Source: Ciona savignyi (taxonomy: Eukaryota; Chordata; Ascidiacea; Phlebobranchia; Cionidae). From it: 64,000 bases of DNA. Position 1 is the first letter of the stretch. The number at the start of each line of letters is the position of its first letter. Location: positions 379,324-443,323 of the forward strand of contig CH002003.1 of the NCBI GenBank assembly GCA_000149265.1, given 5' to 3'. This document shows, in pieces, positions 1-10,885 of the stretch. A program made the position numbers and the translations under genes. The notes under the pieces are model-generated. The model worked only from the letters and a program-made list of their open reading frames with translations. It made no database searches and had not been told where the DNA came from.

Positions 1-127
1 CGGGCCAAGGGTGGCCGTATTATAAAATAGAGAAGTGTTTGTGATAATGCGCTTCCCGCAAGGAAAGATCAATTGGCATAAGGGGGGAGGTGGGGTTGGT
101 GTGTGCGGAGGGGGGATTGGTGTTAAG

Positions 128-380
128 GTTATCCCCCGTGATATGAAAAAACCATTATGGGGTTAGGGCGCATTCAATTTGCAGTTTCTTCTAATTCGGC
201 GGATTCCCGGAGCCGTTACATGTAAATTGTGTTAGGTATTATTGCGACTTTAGTAGAACCCAATAATCGACTGGTTTCAAGCTATGCCTGTTACCCTTGT
301 GCCAGTCTAAGGACAAAGCCCACCAGCTAGTTACCAGTTTCGCACCTTTACCTCTTCGGCTGAAAACACACTAACCCACT
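128..380 (-). mobile_element. SINE1, degenerate copy
   Basis: Reverse-oriented, diverged SINE1 in the intron upstream of the first visible kynureninase exon. The GGG(G)ATAAAC-like 3' region, the TAGAACCCAATAAT middle and the ACCAGTTTCGCACC head segment are recognisable in order. Confidence 0.6.
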
Positions 381-423
381 AAGATGTACGGACAACAAAA
401 TTATAAAAAAATATATATTTCAG

Positions 424-3400
424 GTAGTTGTCATGAACGGACTAAGTGTCAATTTACATTTGTTGATGGTGTCGTTTTACCAACCCACGAAAAAGCGGCA
501 TAAAATATTGCTTGAAGAGCATGCTTTTCCTTCTGATCATTACATTGTGATGTCACAAATACAACAACGTGGTTTTGACCCAGAAGATAGCATGCTGTTT
601 GTGAAAGCAAGACCGGTAAATGTAGGATAGGATATTCATATTTATCCACGTATCCCGGCGGGCACGATTCTGCATACAACAACTGCATGCAGGACATAAT
701 CGTGTATATTTATACAATTTTATTTGTTATATGATAACCTAGTGGAACCTCTTGCCGGCCACTTCTTGCACAGACTTTGTTCCCCAAGATCTTAGAACAT
801 ACTACCGTTCATCAGTATATGGTTTACGTTTAAATATAATTTAAAGTGTCTTAAATTTATGGATAATCCTTAAAAAATAATATGGATTGGCCAATTTATT
901 TTTAGATTGTACTTGAGACAGATTTTAGTTAAATCTCTGATTCCCCTTTTGATAGATCCTAAGTCTCTGGTCCATTTAGGATAGGATATTCATGTTTATC
1001 TGCAAGTTAGAAAAACGCACCCCCGGGCAATCGTCAGATTACCTTGTGCCCACCGTTAGGTTAACGCTTTTGCAGTGTGATGTGCATGATTGATATGTCT
1101 CTTTAATTTAGTAAAACCCACCAATCAATTGAATTCAGGCAATGGAGCAAAGGCATTTTGCCATTATTTCTTATAAATTGTGTGTATACTCCAGCACCCT
1201 TTTGTTGACATGCGTGGTAATACACGTTGTTAACTGCCGGTTAGCCCAATAGTTAAGTGCGTCACCTTTCAATCGAAAGGTTGCAGGTGCGAAACTAGTC
1301 GATAGCAAGTACACGTTGTTAAACGCCGGTTAGCCCAATAGTTAAGTGCGTCACCTTTCAATCGAAAGGTTGCAGGTGCGAAACTAGTCGATAGCAAGTC
1401 GGTTGTGTCCTTGGGCAAGGCACTTTACGGACATTGCCTGGACCCAGCGGATTAATGGGTTCTACAAAATTGAAGAAACATGTCTATCATATATCTTATC
1501 CTATCCTTAACACAGGATGAAGAGCTTATTCATATGGATGGTATTCTCGACCTCATTGAAAAGGAAGGTGATTCTATTGCTTTGATTATGCTGCCAGGGG
1601 TACATTATTTCACTGGGCAAGTTTTCAACATGGAAGAAATCACAGCTGCTGGTCATAGAAAAGGCTGCTATGTGAGTGCAAGTATATTGGACTGTAGAAT
1701 TGTGCATTGTGTTATACTATATTTAATTGTTCATTGTATTATATAGAATGAAACCATAATTATGATTAACATATTTCTTTTAAGATATATAGGATAGGAT
1801 ATTCATGTTTATCCCCGTGAATAGGAAAACCAAGGGGTTAACACACGGGCAATCGTCAGATCATCTCGCGCCCACCGTCGGGTTACCGGAGCTATTGCAG
1901 TGTGTTGTATATGATAGACACGTTACTTCAATTTGGTAGAACCCATTAATCTGCTGGGTTCAGGCAATGTTCGTAAAGTGCCTTGCCCAAGGACACAATC
2001 GACTAGCTAGTGACCAGTTTCGCACCTGCAACCTTTCGATTGAAAGACGACGCGCTTAACCGCTAGACCAACCGAACAGACATTTAGTGGATTAATGGGT
2101 TCTTTGATCTATCAAATCAAAGAAACATTTAAATCATATCCAACAAACTGAAATAGCTCTGGTAACCAGACGATGGGCGCAAAATAATCTGACGATGCCT
2201 GTGTTTTAACCCCCTTGTTTTACCACTCATGGAGATAAACATGAATATATATCATCCTTTTCTGAACTGGAAACCCACTGTTTTCTTACTGTCAAGGGTA
2301 CCAGTATTCTCAAGGATACAACAGATAAGTCGGACGCTGGGTTAGAATCCACAACCTTTTAGTTGATTAACTGAAACACTAGCATTTAGACAACCTACCA
2401 GATGTCATACGTTGGTTGCTCTGGCCTTAATTTTTATTTTTTACATGTTAGGTTAGAAGTCCACCTCTAAATATACCCAAAGCTAATAATTGATTGGATT
2501 ATTTAATAAAGGAGTTTTAACGACTGTCGTTTTGCGATCTTTTTCTCGTTTTCTTATTTTTTTATCAAAGGTTCTAGTGATTTCATAATAGAAACAAAAA
2601 ATAAACAAAACTAACCGATCCTTTATTGTGTAGGTTGGATTTGATTTGGCCCACGCAGTCGGAAACATAGAATTGTATTTAAATAAATGGGAGGTTGACT
2701 TCGCGTGCTGGTGCACCTACAAATACCTGAACTCTGGTCCTGGCTGTCTGGGTGGGGCCTTCGTGCATGAAAAGTTTGCAAAGACGAAAATGCCAAAATT
2801 CTTGGGTAAGAGATTTTTGGACAGGTAGAATTTTCATATTAAATTCTCATTTATGAGCAAACGCAATCATACATGTAATCATCAGATTAGCTCATACTCC
2901 CTGTCGGACTTTATCTCTAGGTATTGCATATGATTTGTAGGGTTTCAGTTTTTATGCTCTAGTGCAGTGATTCCCAACCGCGGCTCCGAGAGCCGCATGC
3001 GGCTCCCAGCTAGCCTTCTTGCGGCTCTCATTGACCTTTGAAAATCCCCTAAAAAATATTAGAAAAATCTGATTCTAAAAATAAAAAAAATAAAATTAGT
3101 ATTCTAAAATTACCCATGCTTAGATTGAAGGCTGGGAAACGAGTTTTTACTTCATAGTTTAGAGGCAAAGAAAGTTATGAAAAGGCTGCTATTGTTACGT
3201 CACTGTTTTCTTCAAGCAGTGTGTTTTCATGCGGCTCCATACGTATTCTAAAATTTAAAATTTGGCCCCGACACTAAAAAAGGTTGGGAACCACTGCACA
3301 GTGCCTATGGTTGACACTTGATTTGTCCTAATTTTCCCTAGCTATTAAGACTCCGAAATTACTCCGATAATCTAAACTCTGTCACAGAAAATTTATTTTA

Positions 3401-6400
3401 TCTTTCATATTGATAAAAAAGTTTTTACTCAGCGTTAAAGGATTAATATTTTAGCCCGAAAGGGTTACTCTCTCAGCTTGTAATGCCGATGTAAATAATT
3501 GGATCTTTTGCCAAAACTGGGACATAATTCATGATATTGTTTGTACTTCTGGTTTGGGGTGTTGGCTATATTGTGAAAGAACAGTAATAATCATATTGTA
3601 TACACAAAAACAACTCGCGAATTCACTACAGATTAAAACCTTTTTTTCTGTTTTAATTCAAACCTGCATCCATAAATAACAAAACTCGGACAATGTCCAC
3701 CCAATGCATGGTCGAACAGCAGGATTTGATCCAACAATATTTCGACTGACAACCAATGCTCATGAATTAACTAGCTGTGGAACAGTTGCAACTGTTTATT
3801 TTTATTTCCTTGATTTTTATTTCCTTTATAGTTATATTACATAGTATAAAAACGGTTAAATGCACTTATTATACAAATTTTGCCTTACTTTGCTCTTTTG
3901 AAATAAGTAATAAAATGTATTTTTTTAATTAAAAATGACTTCAAATCGTCAGATTACCTCGCGCCCACCGTCGAGTTACCGAAGCTATTGCATTGAGTTT
4001 TATATGATTAATCTCTGTAATTTAGTAGAATCCATCATTCCACTGGCTTTGGGCAATGTCAGTTAAGTGTCTTTGCTTATTAGAAGATTTTAATCACTTT
4101 TTAAACCCAGGATGTTTTTTTTAATCAAATTTTTTTAATCACTTTTTAAACCCAGAATGTTTTTTTTAATCAAATTTTTTTTTAATCACTTTTTAAACCC
4201 AGAATGGTTTTTTTTAATCAAATTTTTTTTAATCACTTTTTAAACCCAGAATGGTTTTTTTTAATCAAATTTTTTTTAATCACTTTTTAAACCCAGAATG
4301 GTTTTTTTAATCAAATTTTTTTTAATCACTTTTTAAACCCAGAATGTTTTTTTTTTAATCAAATTTTTTTTAATCAATTTTTAAACCCAGAATGGTTTTT
4401 TTAATCAAATTTTTTTAATCACTTTTTAAACCCAGAATGGTTTTTTTTTATCAAATTTTTTTAATCAATTTTTAAACCCAGAATGGTTTTTTTTAATCAA
4501 ATTTTTTTTAATCACTTTTTAAACCCAGAATGGTTTTTTTAATCAAATTTTTTTTAATCACTTTTTAAACCCAGAATGTTTTTTTTTTAATCAAATTTTT
4601 TTTAATCAATTTTTAAACCCAGAATGTTTTTTTTTAACAAATTTTTTTTTAATCACTTTTTAAACCCAGAATGGTTTTTTTTATCAAATTTTTTTTAATC
4701 ACTTTTTAAACCCAGAATGTTTTTTTTTAACAAATTTTTTTTTAATCACTTTTTAAACTCAGGATGGTGGAGCCATAAAGAGTCAACTCGTTTCGAAATG
4801 AGCAACGACCTTGACTTTTCATGCGGCGTCGAATCTTATCGCATCTCTAACCCTCCACCACCTCTTCTAGTGGCCTGTATTCTTGCCTCCGTCCGAGATT
4901 TTCGATCAAACTAGTGTCCGGCAGCTGAGGGAAAAAAGCTTTCTTCTCACGGGGTGAGAAAGTCATCGTTTTAGTTTTTATGTGAAGTTTTTAGCCACAG
5001 TGGTAAGGCAAACAAAACCAACCCAATTGATTGTCTAAATACAATGTATTTACCTGGTTAGGTTAACTATAATTTCATCCGTCAGAAAGTTAGTGTAAAG
5101 GTGGTTAAATTAAAACAAGTTGCTACACAATTGGTGCAATTTACTAACGTATTAGGATAGGATAGGATAGGATATTCATCTTTATCCCCGTGAATGGAAA
5201 AACCAAGGGGGTTATCACACGGGCAATCGTCAGATCACCTCGTGCCCATCGCCGGGTTACCGGAGCTATTGCAGTGTGTTGTGTATGATAGTCGCGTTCC
5301 TTCAATTTGGTAGTACCCATTAATCCGCTGGGTTCAGGTTATGTCCATAAATTGCCTTGCCCAAGGACACTACCGACTAGCTAGCGACCAGTTTCGTACT
5401 TGCAACCTTTCGATTGAAAGGCAACGCACTTAACCGCTAGACCAACCGGCCGGACATTTACCTGGTTAGCTTAACTATAATTTTATTCGTCAGAAAGTCA
5501 GTGTAAAGGTGATGGAAATAAAACCAGTTGCTAAACAATTGGTGCAATTTACTAACGTATTCATTATAGGGCTATTCTTATGAATGGGAACACCAAGGGG
5601 GTTAAGCGGTTAACACACTGGCAATCGTCAGAATACCCTGTGCCCACCGTCGGGTTACCAGAGCTATTGGATTGAGTTTTATGTGTTTAATCTCTTTCTT
5701 TAATTTAGTAGAATCAATCATTTCGCTGGCTTCGGGCAATGTTAGTTAAGTGTCTTGCTCAAGAACACAGCCGTCTAGCCAGTGACCTGTTCTAAACCTT
5801 CAACCCTTCGGTTGAAAAGTAATGCAGAAATTACCAAACTAATCGGTGGCACAGATAAAGGTGTCGTCTAGTATTCCATCCCATATGACCAGTTACACAA
5901 CACCCTTTAGTATTGTGTGGCCGGTTAGCCTGGCGGTTAAGTGCGTCGCCTTTCAATCGACAGGTTGCAGGTGCGAAACTTGTCGCTAGCTAGTCGGTTG
6001 TGTCCTTGGGCAAGGCACTTTACGGACATTGCCTTGACCCAGCGGATTAATGGGTTCTACTAAATTGAAGGAACGTGTGAATCATACACAACACACTGCA
6101 ATAGCTTCGGTAACCTGACGATGGGCGCGAGGTGATCTGACGATTGCTCGTGTGTTAACTCCCTTGGTTTTCCCATTCACAGGGATTAACATGAATATCC
6201 TATCCCAGTGGTTCTTAAACTTGTTGGAGGTAACGAACCCCGCACGTTTTATGCGGGCATTCACCGAACCCTTCGTTGAAATTCAAAATATATCTGTTAA
6301 AAAACTTAAGCCTAAAGTGAACTTATTTATCCTAATCTCTGCTGAACCACTGATACTGACTCATCGAACTCCTGGGGTTCGATCGAACCCAGTTTAAGGA

Positions 6401-6896
6401 CCACTGTCCTATTCTATTATTCAACTGAAGGTTTAATGTTTGAATTTGTTCAGCTATCTGGAATGTCTGTTGAAGCATTATTTCTCCGATATTTCCGACT
6501 CCACAACCGCCACTGTTGAAATTCTGACACCAGCGAACTTTTCTGACAGAGGTTGCCAACTCTCGTTAAGATTTTCCTGCTCGTTAAAAGAGGTGATAAG
6601 ACCGGATTTACGTTCTTTATAATCTTCGTGTGTGTGTGCGTGCGAGCGTAAATGTGTGTGTGGCGTGACTCGTACCCAAAACATTTTCTCCAATACCCCG
6701 TTCTTTCACGCTGGGATATACAAAGTCATACTAACACCACTCTTTTCTTAAGGTTGCGGAAAAGATGACAAAAAAAGGCATGATATTCGACATAAGACAA
6801 CCTAACGTGATGCGGGTAGCGCCTGTTCCGCTGTACTGTAGTTTCCACGATGTATATCGTTTCGTGAACGCCTTACGTGAAGCACTATCAACCTAG
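424..6896 (+). CDS. KYNU: Kynureninase, C-terminal six exons (5' part outside window)
   Basis: PLP enzyme of tryptophan catabolism that cleaves kynurenine and 3-hydroxykynurenine to (hydroxy)anthranilate plus alanine in the cytosol. Exons by splice signals and phase: 424-615, 1516-1671, 2634-2805, 4763-4953, 6454-6592, 6753-6896 (TAG stop). They align in order with human [47 protein letters not shown], the PLP-lysine motif [17 protein letters not shown] and [17 protein letters not shown]. About 330 residues are visible, roughly 70% of the usual ~465; the N-terminal ~135 residues lie left of the window. Exon 4763-4953 carries one extra C at about 4894: the frame before it ends in TAG, while the frame after it resumes the kynureninase match ([11 protein letters not shown]), so this is a real frameshift or a sequence error. 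The acceptor of exon 1516 lies in a SINE1 tail, and the intron before 4763 is a minisatellite of splice-acceptor copies. Identification is very secure; functionality depends on the frameshift. Confidence 0.95.
626..660 (-). mobile_element. SINE1 3'-end fragment
   Basis: GGATAGGATATTCATATTTATCC remnant, starting about 10 bp downstream of the kynureninase exon donor at 616. The rest of the intron to 975 shows nothing recognisable. Confidence 0.6.
974..1146 (-). mobile_element. SINE1, truncated
   Basis: Begins with AGGATAGGATATTCATG and runs through the CAATCGTCAGATTACC and AGTAAAACCCACC segments; the tRNA-like head is missing. Confidence 0.75.
1222..1510 (+). mobile_element. SINE1 with duplicated head, tail used as splice acceptor
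   Basis: The head is tandemly duplicated as an ~89-bp unit (1222-1310 and 1311-1399, each starting ACACGTTGTTAA). The body then runs to the (TATCC)n tail with an internal deletion. The tail ends about 9 nt before the kynureninase exon at 1516, so CTTATCCTATCC is the pyrimidine tract of that 3' splice site. Confidence 0.85.
1791..2079 (-). mobile_element. SINE1, near full length
   Basis: Runs from the inverted tail (AGGATAGGATATTCATG) to the inverted head (CTTAACCGCTAGACCAACCG). Lies head-to-head with the next copy, forming an inverted pair inside a kynureninase intron. Confidence 0.9.
2085..2258 (+). mobile_element. SINE1, 5'-truncated
   Basis: Starts in GGATTAATGGGTTCT and ends GATAAACATGAATAT plus a degenerate tail. 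Inverted partner of the 1791-2079 copy. Confidence 0.8.
2505..2615 (+). repeat. Dispersed ~120-bp repeat C
   Basis: Shares the order AACGACTGTCGTTTTGC, T-rich CCGTTTTC stretch, GTGGAAACAAA and AATAAACTAAACTAA-like end with copies near 24393-24512, 25425-25540, 36040-36170 (inverted) and 61672-61800 (inverted). Probably a third short retroposon family; no promoter boxes are evident. Confidence 0.5.
2965..3296. mobile_element. hAT-like MITE
   Basis: Imperfect terminal inverted repeats CAGTGATTCCCAACC and GGTTGGGAACCACTG bound 332 bp with no coding capacity and internal GCGGCTC repeats. The CAGTG..CACTG termini are typical of hAT elements. No convincing 8-bp target duplication is left. Confidence 0.75.
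3943..4085 (-). mobile_element. SINE1 fragment
   Basis: Middle part only (TCGTCAGATTACCTCGCGCCC to GGGCAATGTCAGTTAAGTG), directly upstream of the kynureninase minisatellite. Confidence 0.7.
4087..4762 (+). repeat. Minisatellite of duplicated splice acceptors
   Basis: Fourteen tandem ~45-bp units of the form CACTTTTTAAACCCAG/AATGG followed by T-runs and AATCAAATTT. The last, fifteenth unit is the authentic acceptor CACTTTTTAAACTCAG/GATGG of the exon at 4763. Every unit therefore carries a pyrimidine tract and an AG in the same position as the real site. Use of any upstream unit would add an in-frame TAA. Confidence 0.92.
5152..5456 (-). mobile_element. SINE1, full length
   Basis: Four GGATA tail repeats, then a complete body to the inverted head CTTAACCGCTAGACCAACCGG. 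Located in a kynureninase intron. Confidence 0.92.
5567..5850 (-). mobile_element. SINE1, diverged
   Basis: Recognisable from ATGAATGGGAACACCAAGGG to the head remnant ACCAAACTAATCGG. The ~60 bp between this and the preceding copy repeats intron sequence near 5035-5150, so the two copies may lie in a small local duplication. Confidence 0.75.
5918..6205 (+). mobile_element. SINE1, full length, interrupted by a hAT MITE
   Basis: Head GTGTGGCCGGTTAGCCTGGC through tail AATATCCTATCC. The tail is cut at 6205 by a MITE; TCCTATTC resumes at 6407. Confidence 0.92.
6206..6406. mobile_element. hAT-like MITE with 8-bp target duplication
   Basis: CAGTGGTTCTTAAAC at the left and GTTTAAGGACCACTG at the right form near-perfect inverted termini around 201 bp. 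It is flanked by TCCTATCC (6198-6205) and TCCTATTC (6407-6414), an 8-bp target duplication with one mismatch inside the SINE1 tail. Non-coding. Confidence 0.9.
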
Positions 6897-7212
6897 ATGA
6901 CGACTTGCTGATTTGACACGTATTTGAGATAAACTTGAAAACCTTTTAAACGGCGATTACGACTGCAAGGCAATTAGAACGATGTAAAACTAAGTAAAAC
7001 TTGGATTTTTTCTACACTATGCTTGGATTTTTCTACACATTTCCTAAACCGACTTGATGGGAAATGGAAGTATGTAGAACTTGGTTTTACCAACACCTGC
7101 GGGCTGAAATATTGGTTTACAAAGTATTTCGTTTTTTTGCGCATTTAGAGTGGGTTGGGGGTTAATATAAATATTGGTGGTAATATACCTGTTTTTTTCG
7201 AGTCATTAAAAT

Positions 7213-7440
7213 ATGGATAGGATATTCCTGTTTATCCTCGTTAATGGAAAAATGCAATGGACGTTTAACACACAGGCAATCGTCAATTCACTTCGCGTCA
7301 ACTTACCGGAACTATTTTCGGTTGTTGTGTATGATTTAGACGCTTCTTAAATTCAGTAGAACCCATTTACTAGTTTAAAGGTATATACGCTAAGTTCCTT
7401 GCCCAAGGACACATCCGACTAGCAAAACGACTTACTCCTT
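7213..7440 (-). mobile_element. SINE1, diverged
   Basis: GGATAGGATATTCCTG tail to CCTTGCCCAAGGACACATCCG; head lost. The sequence from 6897 to here is the presumed kynureninase 3' UTR and intergenic DNA with nothing else recognised. Confidence 0.75.
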
Positions 7441-8282
7441 CACTTAGGTATTTGGTCGGAAATCGGTCTTTTTACCCACAATGGGATTATCCGCTTATAA
7501 AAATCCTTGTTTTACCTTGATCAGGGAAAAACTGCTTTATGTGCTTCTATGGTTTAACCGCTTTTCTTTTATTCACAATTTTAAGAGTTGCAAATGCTTC
7601 TGCATTCGAAAATATAATTTTCCACGAGCTTCTATATGGCATGTGTCATTTAGTGTTAACGAGTGCGATTAAGCCAGGTTCAACTTCTTTTCTCCAGTTT
7701 ATCTTCATAAAATGGAAACTGGCAACACTAAAAGGAGGGACACTGCTTACTAAAACTATGAAAATTAATTCTAACTCTGGCCTAAACACTAACCTAAACC
7801 CCAGAACTAACCGTAACACCAACCCCATTTTTAAAACCAACTCTAATCCCATGTGACGTCACAAAGTCGGTTGTTTGCATGATGTCTTTAAAGGCTCTCT
7901 GTGCAATTCATCATGATCTAACATTGTGAAGTTATTTAAACTTAAAACTTCGTAAAAATTACCAAAACTGATCCTTTTGAATTACCAGCCTTCTAAAAAG
8001 TCTCCTAAACATGGTACAGTAGGCACATTTTACAGAACAAATAATCAACATCCCCTTATTTGGCCACAATAAAATGATCAAATCTTCACTGGACCCAAGC
8101 GGTAAAGAATGCCGACTATTGCTTTAAAGCACACGGTCAGCAAGGCAAAACGTTCACACACATGCCTTGAAAACCTTTGATTTTTAACGAGGTTAAATTT
8201 AGTTCAGCTTTCGCGATGGGAGTTGGTTTTCGGGGACAGGTTTTAGTTCAATCCAAGTGGGTTTACTACGTTCCGTTCTGCA
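7441..8282. other. Intergenic, no gene recognised
   Basis: Short open frames occur but match nothing I recognise. 7757-7855 holds an imperfect CTAACC/CCTAAAC-type run resembling degenerate telomere-like repeats; similar runs occur at 13090-13150 and 26739-26811. Confidence 0.5.
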
Positions 8283-8578
8283 GTCCGGCCGGTTAGTCTA
8301 GCGGTTAAGTGCGTCGCCTTTCAATCGAAAGGTTGAAGGTACAAAACTGGTCGCTAGCAAGTCGGTTGTGTCCTTGGGCAAGGCACTTTACTGACATTGC
8401 CTGAACCCAGCGGATTAATGGATTCTACCAAATTGAAGGAACTTGTCTATCATATACAACACACTGCAATAGCTGCGGTAACCCGACGGTGGGCGCGAGG
8501 TGATCTGACGATTGCTTGTGTGTTAACCCCTTGGTTTTCCCATTCACTGGGATAAACATGAATATTATATCCTATCCT
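8283..8578 (+). mobile_element. SINE1, reference full-length copy
   Basis: About 290 bp. The tRNA-like head carries an A-box-like TTAGTCTAGCGGTTAAG and, 40 bp on, a B-box-like GGTACAAAACTGG (GGTTCGAAACTGG in the copy at 10509). It is followed by a family-specific body (GGGCAAGGCACTTTACGGAC, CAACACACTGCAATAGCT, GGGCGCGAGGTGATCTGACG) and ends GGGATAAACATGAATAT plus (CCTAT)n. The pol III boxes and simple-repeat tail indicate a tRNA-derived SINE mobilised by a LINE; no partner LINE is seen in the window. Confidence 0.93.
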
Positions 8579-9037
8579 CCATTATGTGTAGCCAGTGTTT
8601 CATTTTAATCAACACCAACTATAAACATTTTAACCTTATGAGCCTCAACGCGTACTTGCTTTTTTTGTTTTAAAGTTAAATCACTTCCGGTGTATGACAC
8701 AGTTAGCCTGATATTTCAAAACAGTTCAGGTATTGGTGTGTAGATTTTTTACAAATATGATGGGTGTAACGTTGTGTTGTGTCTTCATTTAATCGTATTG
8801 TTGCCAATTATTTTTGTATTTTTTTAAAATAAGGAAATCTAAAATGATAAAAACAATCTAGAAAGGAGAATTAGACTTAAGACACAAAAAGGACTTAATT
8901 TTAAGTGTCGATTATAAAAAGAGAATCGTAAAATATGCAATTTTTATTGTGCCAAGTTTCGAACCAGAGTGAATTCGCATTTAAGATCCCTTTTAAGTAG
9001 ACATGTATACATGGATCGCTTGACCATTAGGGCGCAC

Positions 9038-9131
9038 AACCCGACGGTGGGCGCGAGGTGATCTGACGATTGCTCGTGTGTTAACCCCCTTGGTATTCCC
9101 ATTCACGGGGATAAACATGAATATCCTATCC
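9038..9131 (+). mobile_element. SINE1 3' fragment
   Basis: From ACCCGACGGTGGGCGCGAGG to the TATCC tail. A further ~35-bp reverse piece lies at 9282-9318. Confidence 0.85.
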
Positions 9132-9410
9132 TTTATGCAAGTGCAATAAACGAGTCGGTATTGTTATAAGGTCACATAATCATTTCTTAACTGCAAGTTT
9201 GATTTACCTTTATCTAGGAAATAATGAGCAGAAGAGAAATTAATTTATCAGACTTAGAAATAACGCATGAATTAAACTTAACGCCGGGTTACCGGAGCTA
9301 TTGCAGTATGTTGTGTTCTATCTGATATTTAGTTGTTTGAAGAGTTCTACCAACTATCTACATATTTCCTGTTGTCTTTTTATTAGCCAATTAAAAACTG
9401 AAAATACAAA

Positions 9411-9677
9411 ATGGCTGCCAAAGTAAAGTTACATGTCTTGTACTGTGGCGGTTGTGGCTATGGCTCAAGGTTTCGGAGACTTGAGAATGAAATCCAATCA
9501 GAGTACGATCGTTCATACGTAGAAATCTCGGGTGAAAGTACACCAACTATCAACGGATATTTCGAGGTATACCTAAACGAGGAAATAGTTCATTCTAAAA
9601 AGAACGGAGATGGCTTCGTCGACACGGATGAAAAGTTAAAGAAAATTATCACTGCCATAGCCGCGGTTTTAAAATAA
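9411..9677 (+). CDS. Selenoprotein W homologue with Cys in place of Sec
   Basis: Complete 88-residue single-exon frame, ATG to TAA, the normal length for the SelW/Rdx family of small thioredoxin-fold redox proteins. It matches SelW across its length: a beta strand, the redox loop YCGGCGY (CxxC at residues 12-15, where most animal SelW has CxxU), then GESTPTINGYFEV and HSKKNGDGFVDTDEKL. There is no in-frame TGA, so no SECIS is needed. The start is supported by the family N-terminus and by an acceptor-like CTTTTTATTAG 24 nt upstream of ATG, which could be a 5'-UTR or trans-splice acceptor. SelW genes are usually split, so an intronless copy may be a retrogene, but there is no obvious poly(A) tract or target duplication. 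Expected to be a cytosolic glutathione/14-3-3-linked redox protein; that role is family inference. Confidence 0.9.
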   Translation: MAAKVKLHVLYCGGCGYGSRFRRLENEIQSEYDRSYVEISGESTPTINGYFEVYLNEEIVHSKKNGDGFVDTDEKLKKIITAIAAVLK

Positions 9678-10508
9678 TATCTTGTCGACAGAATAATAAT
9701 AATAACCAACGCAGACTTCGCATAAGTTTTTTAAAATAGAATTTTATATCGTTTGATGAGCTTTAACAGAGTCCACAGACGACTTGCCAGTGTTTTACGA
9801 CCTTTAATTTGGCTTTAAATAGTATTTTTATTGTAAGCACTAAAATTAATTTTCTCCGCACTTAACCGCCAGAATAACCTGTCGGACTTTTGTACATATA
9901 TATTGATAAGCGAACAAATTACAAAACGATTGACTGTCTATTTTAAAGAGTTTTTCAGTGGTCATTTCGCATGAATTACATGACAATATGTTTGTATATT
10001 AAGAATTGCTCTATGCTTTACATTGCCGTGCAAACGCTTTCCAAAACCAAACCTAAAGAAAAAGAGCACAGAAACGGCAAAAATGTTCTGTTTATGGTGT
10101 ACAAAGATATATAAAAGATTGCTTTAAATTTCTGTGTATTCTTGTATGCAAATGTTTAATTAACCAGCAGCCTATATTTCCCCTTTAGCTTAAAAAATAT
10201 ACACATAGGCTATAGGGTTAATTGGTTTAATAACACTTTTCTTTTCACGCATATTTATAAATGGCTTTAAAAATTTTGGAAAAATCCGGATAGATGCGGT
10301 TAATACTCATATCGCATTACAGAATCTTTTTTTAAAGTAGAAATGAAAGAAGACGATCTTTTAAAAATCATTAAGGCCTCCCCTTTTCAAACAGTGAAAA
10401 AACAGAGTGACAAAATAAACAAAGCGATTTTTTTCGAAAGTAAGAATGTACTACTACCCTTTTAAAAACCTTCTTTATTCAGTCGTAGCTTGACAGTGAT
10501 ATGATCGT
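9678..10508. other. Intergenic AT-rich DNA
   Basis: 3' flank of the SelW-like gene. No repeat family, exon or RNA gene recognised apart from a few bases resembling a SINE1 head near 9858-9895. Confidence 0.5.
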
Positions 10509-10885
10509 CTGGCAGGTTAGTCTAGTGATTTAGTGCCTTGCCTTGCAGTTAAAGGGCAGGTTCGAAACTGGTCGCTAACTAGTTTGTTGTGTCGTTGGGC
10601 AAGGCACTTTACGGACATTTCCTGGACCCAGGGGCTTAATGGGTTCTATTAAATTGACGGAACGCGTGAATCATAAAAAAACACACTGCAATATTTGCCG
10701 GAACCAAGCGAATTAATGGGTTCTACCAAATTGAAGGAAAGTGTCTATCATAGCCTATACAACACACTTCATAGCTCCGGTAACCCGAAGGTGGGCGAGA
10801 AGTGATCTGATGATCGCCCGTGTGATCCTCTTGTGTTTTCACAATCACGGGAATAAACATAAATATCTTATCCTATCCTGTCCTA
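10509..10885 (+). mobile_element. SINE1, composite with internal duplication
   Basis: The head has a clear B box (AGGTTCGAAACTGG). The middle segment AATGGGTTCTA..AAATTGA occurs twice before the normal 3' half, which ends TATCTTATCCTATCC. This suggests fusion of two copies or a slip. Confidence 0.85.

Noticed and set aside
4087-4762. CRISPR-like regularly spaced repeats
   Set aside because: Units are contiguous with no unique spacers and this is an animal intron.
7481-7856. Hydrophobic frames (63 and 105 codons) that might be membrane proteins
   Set aside because: No family resemblance, no splice context, and the 3' part is a low-complexity CTAACC-like run read as Asn/Thr/Pro.
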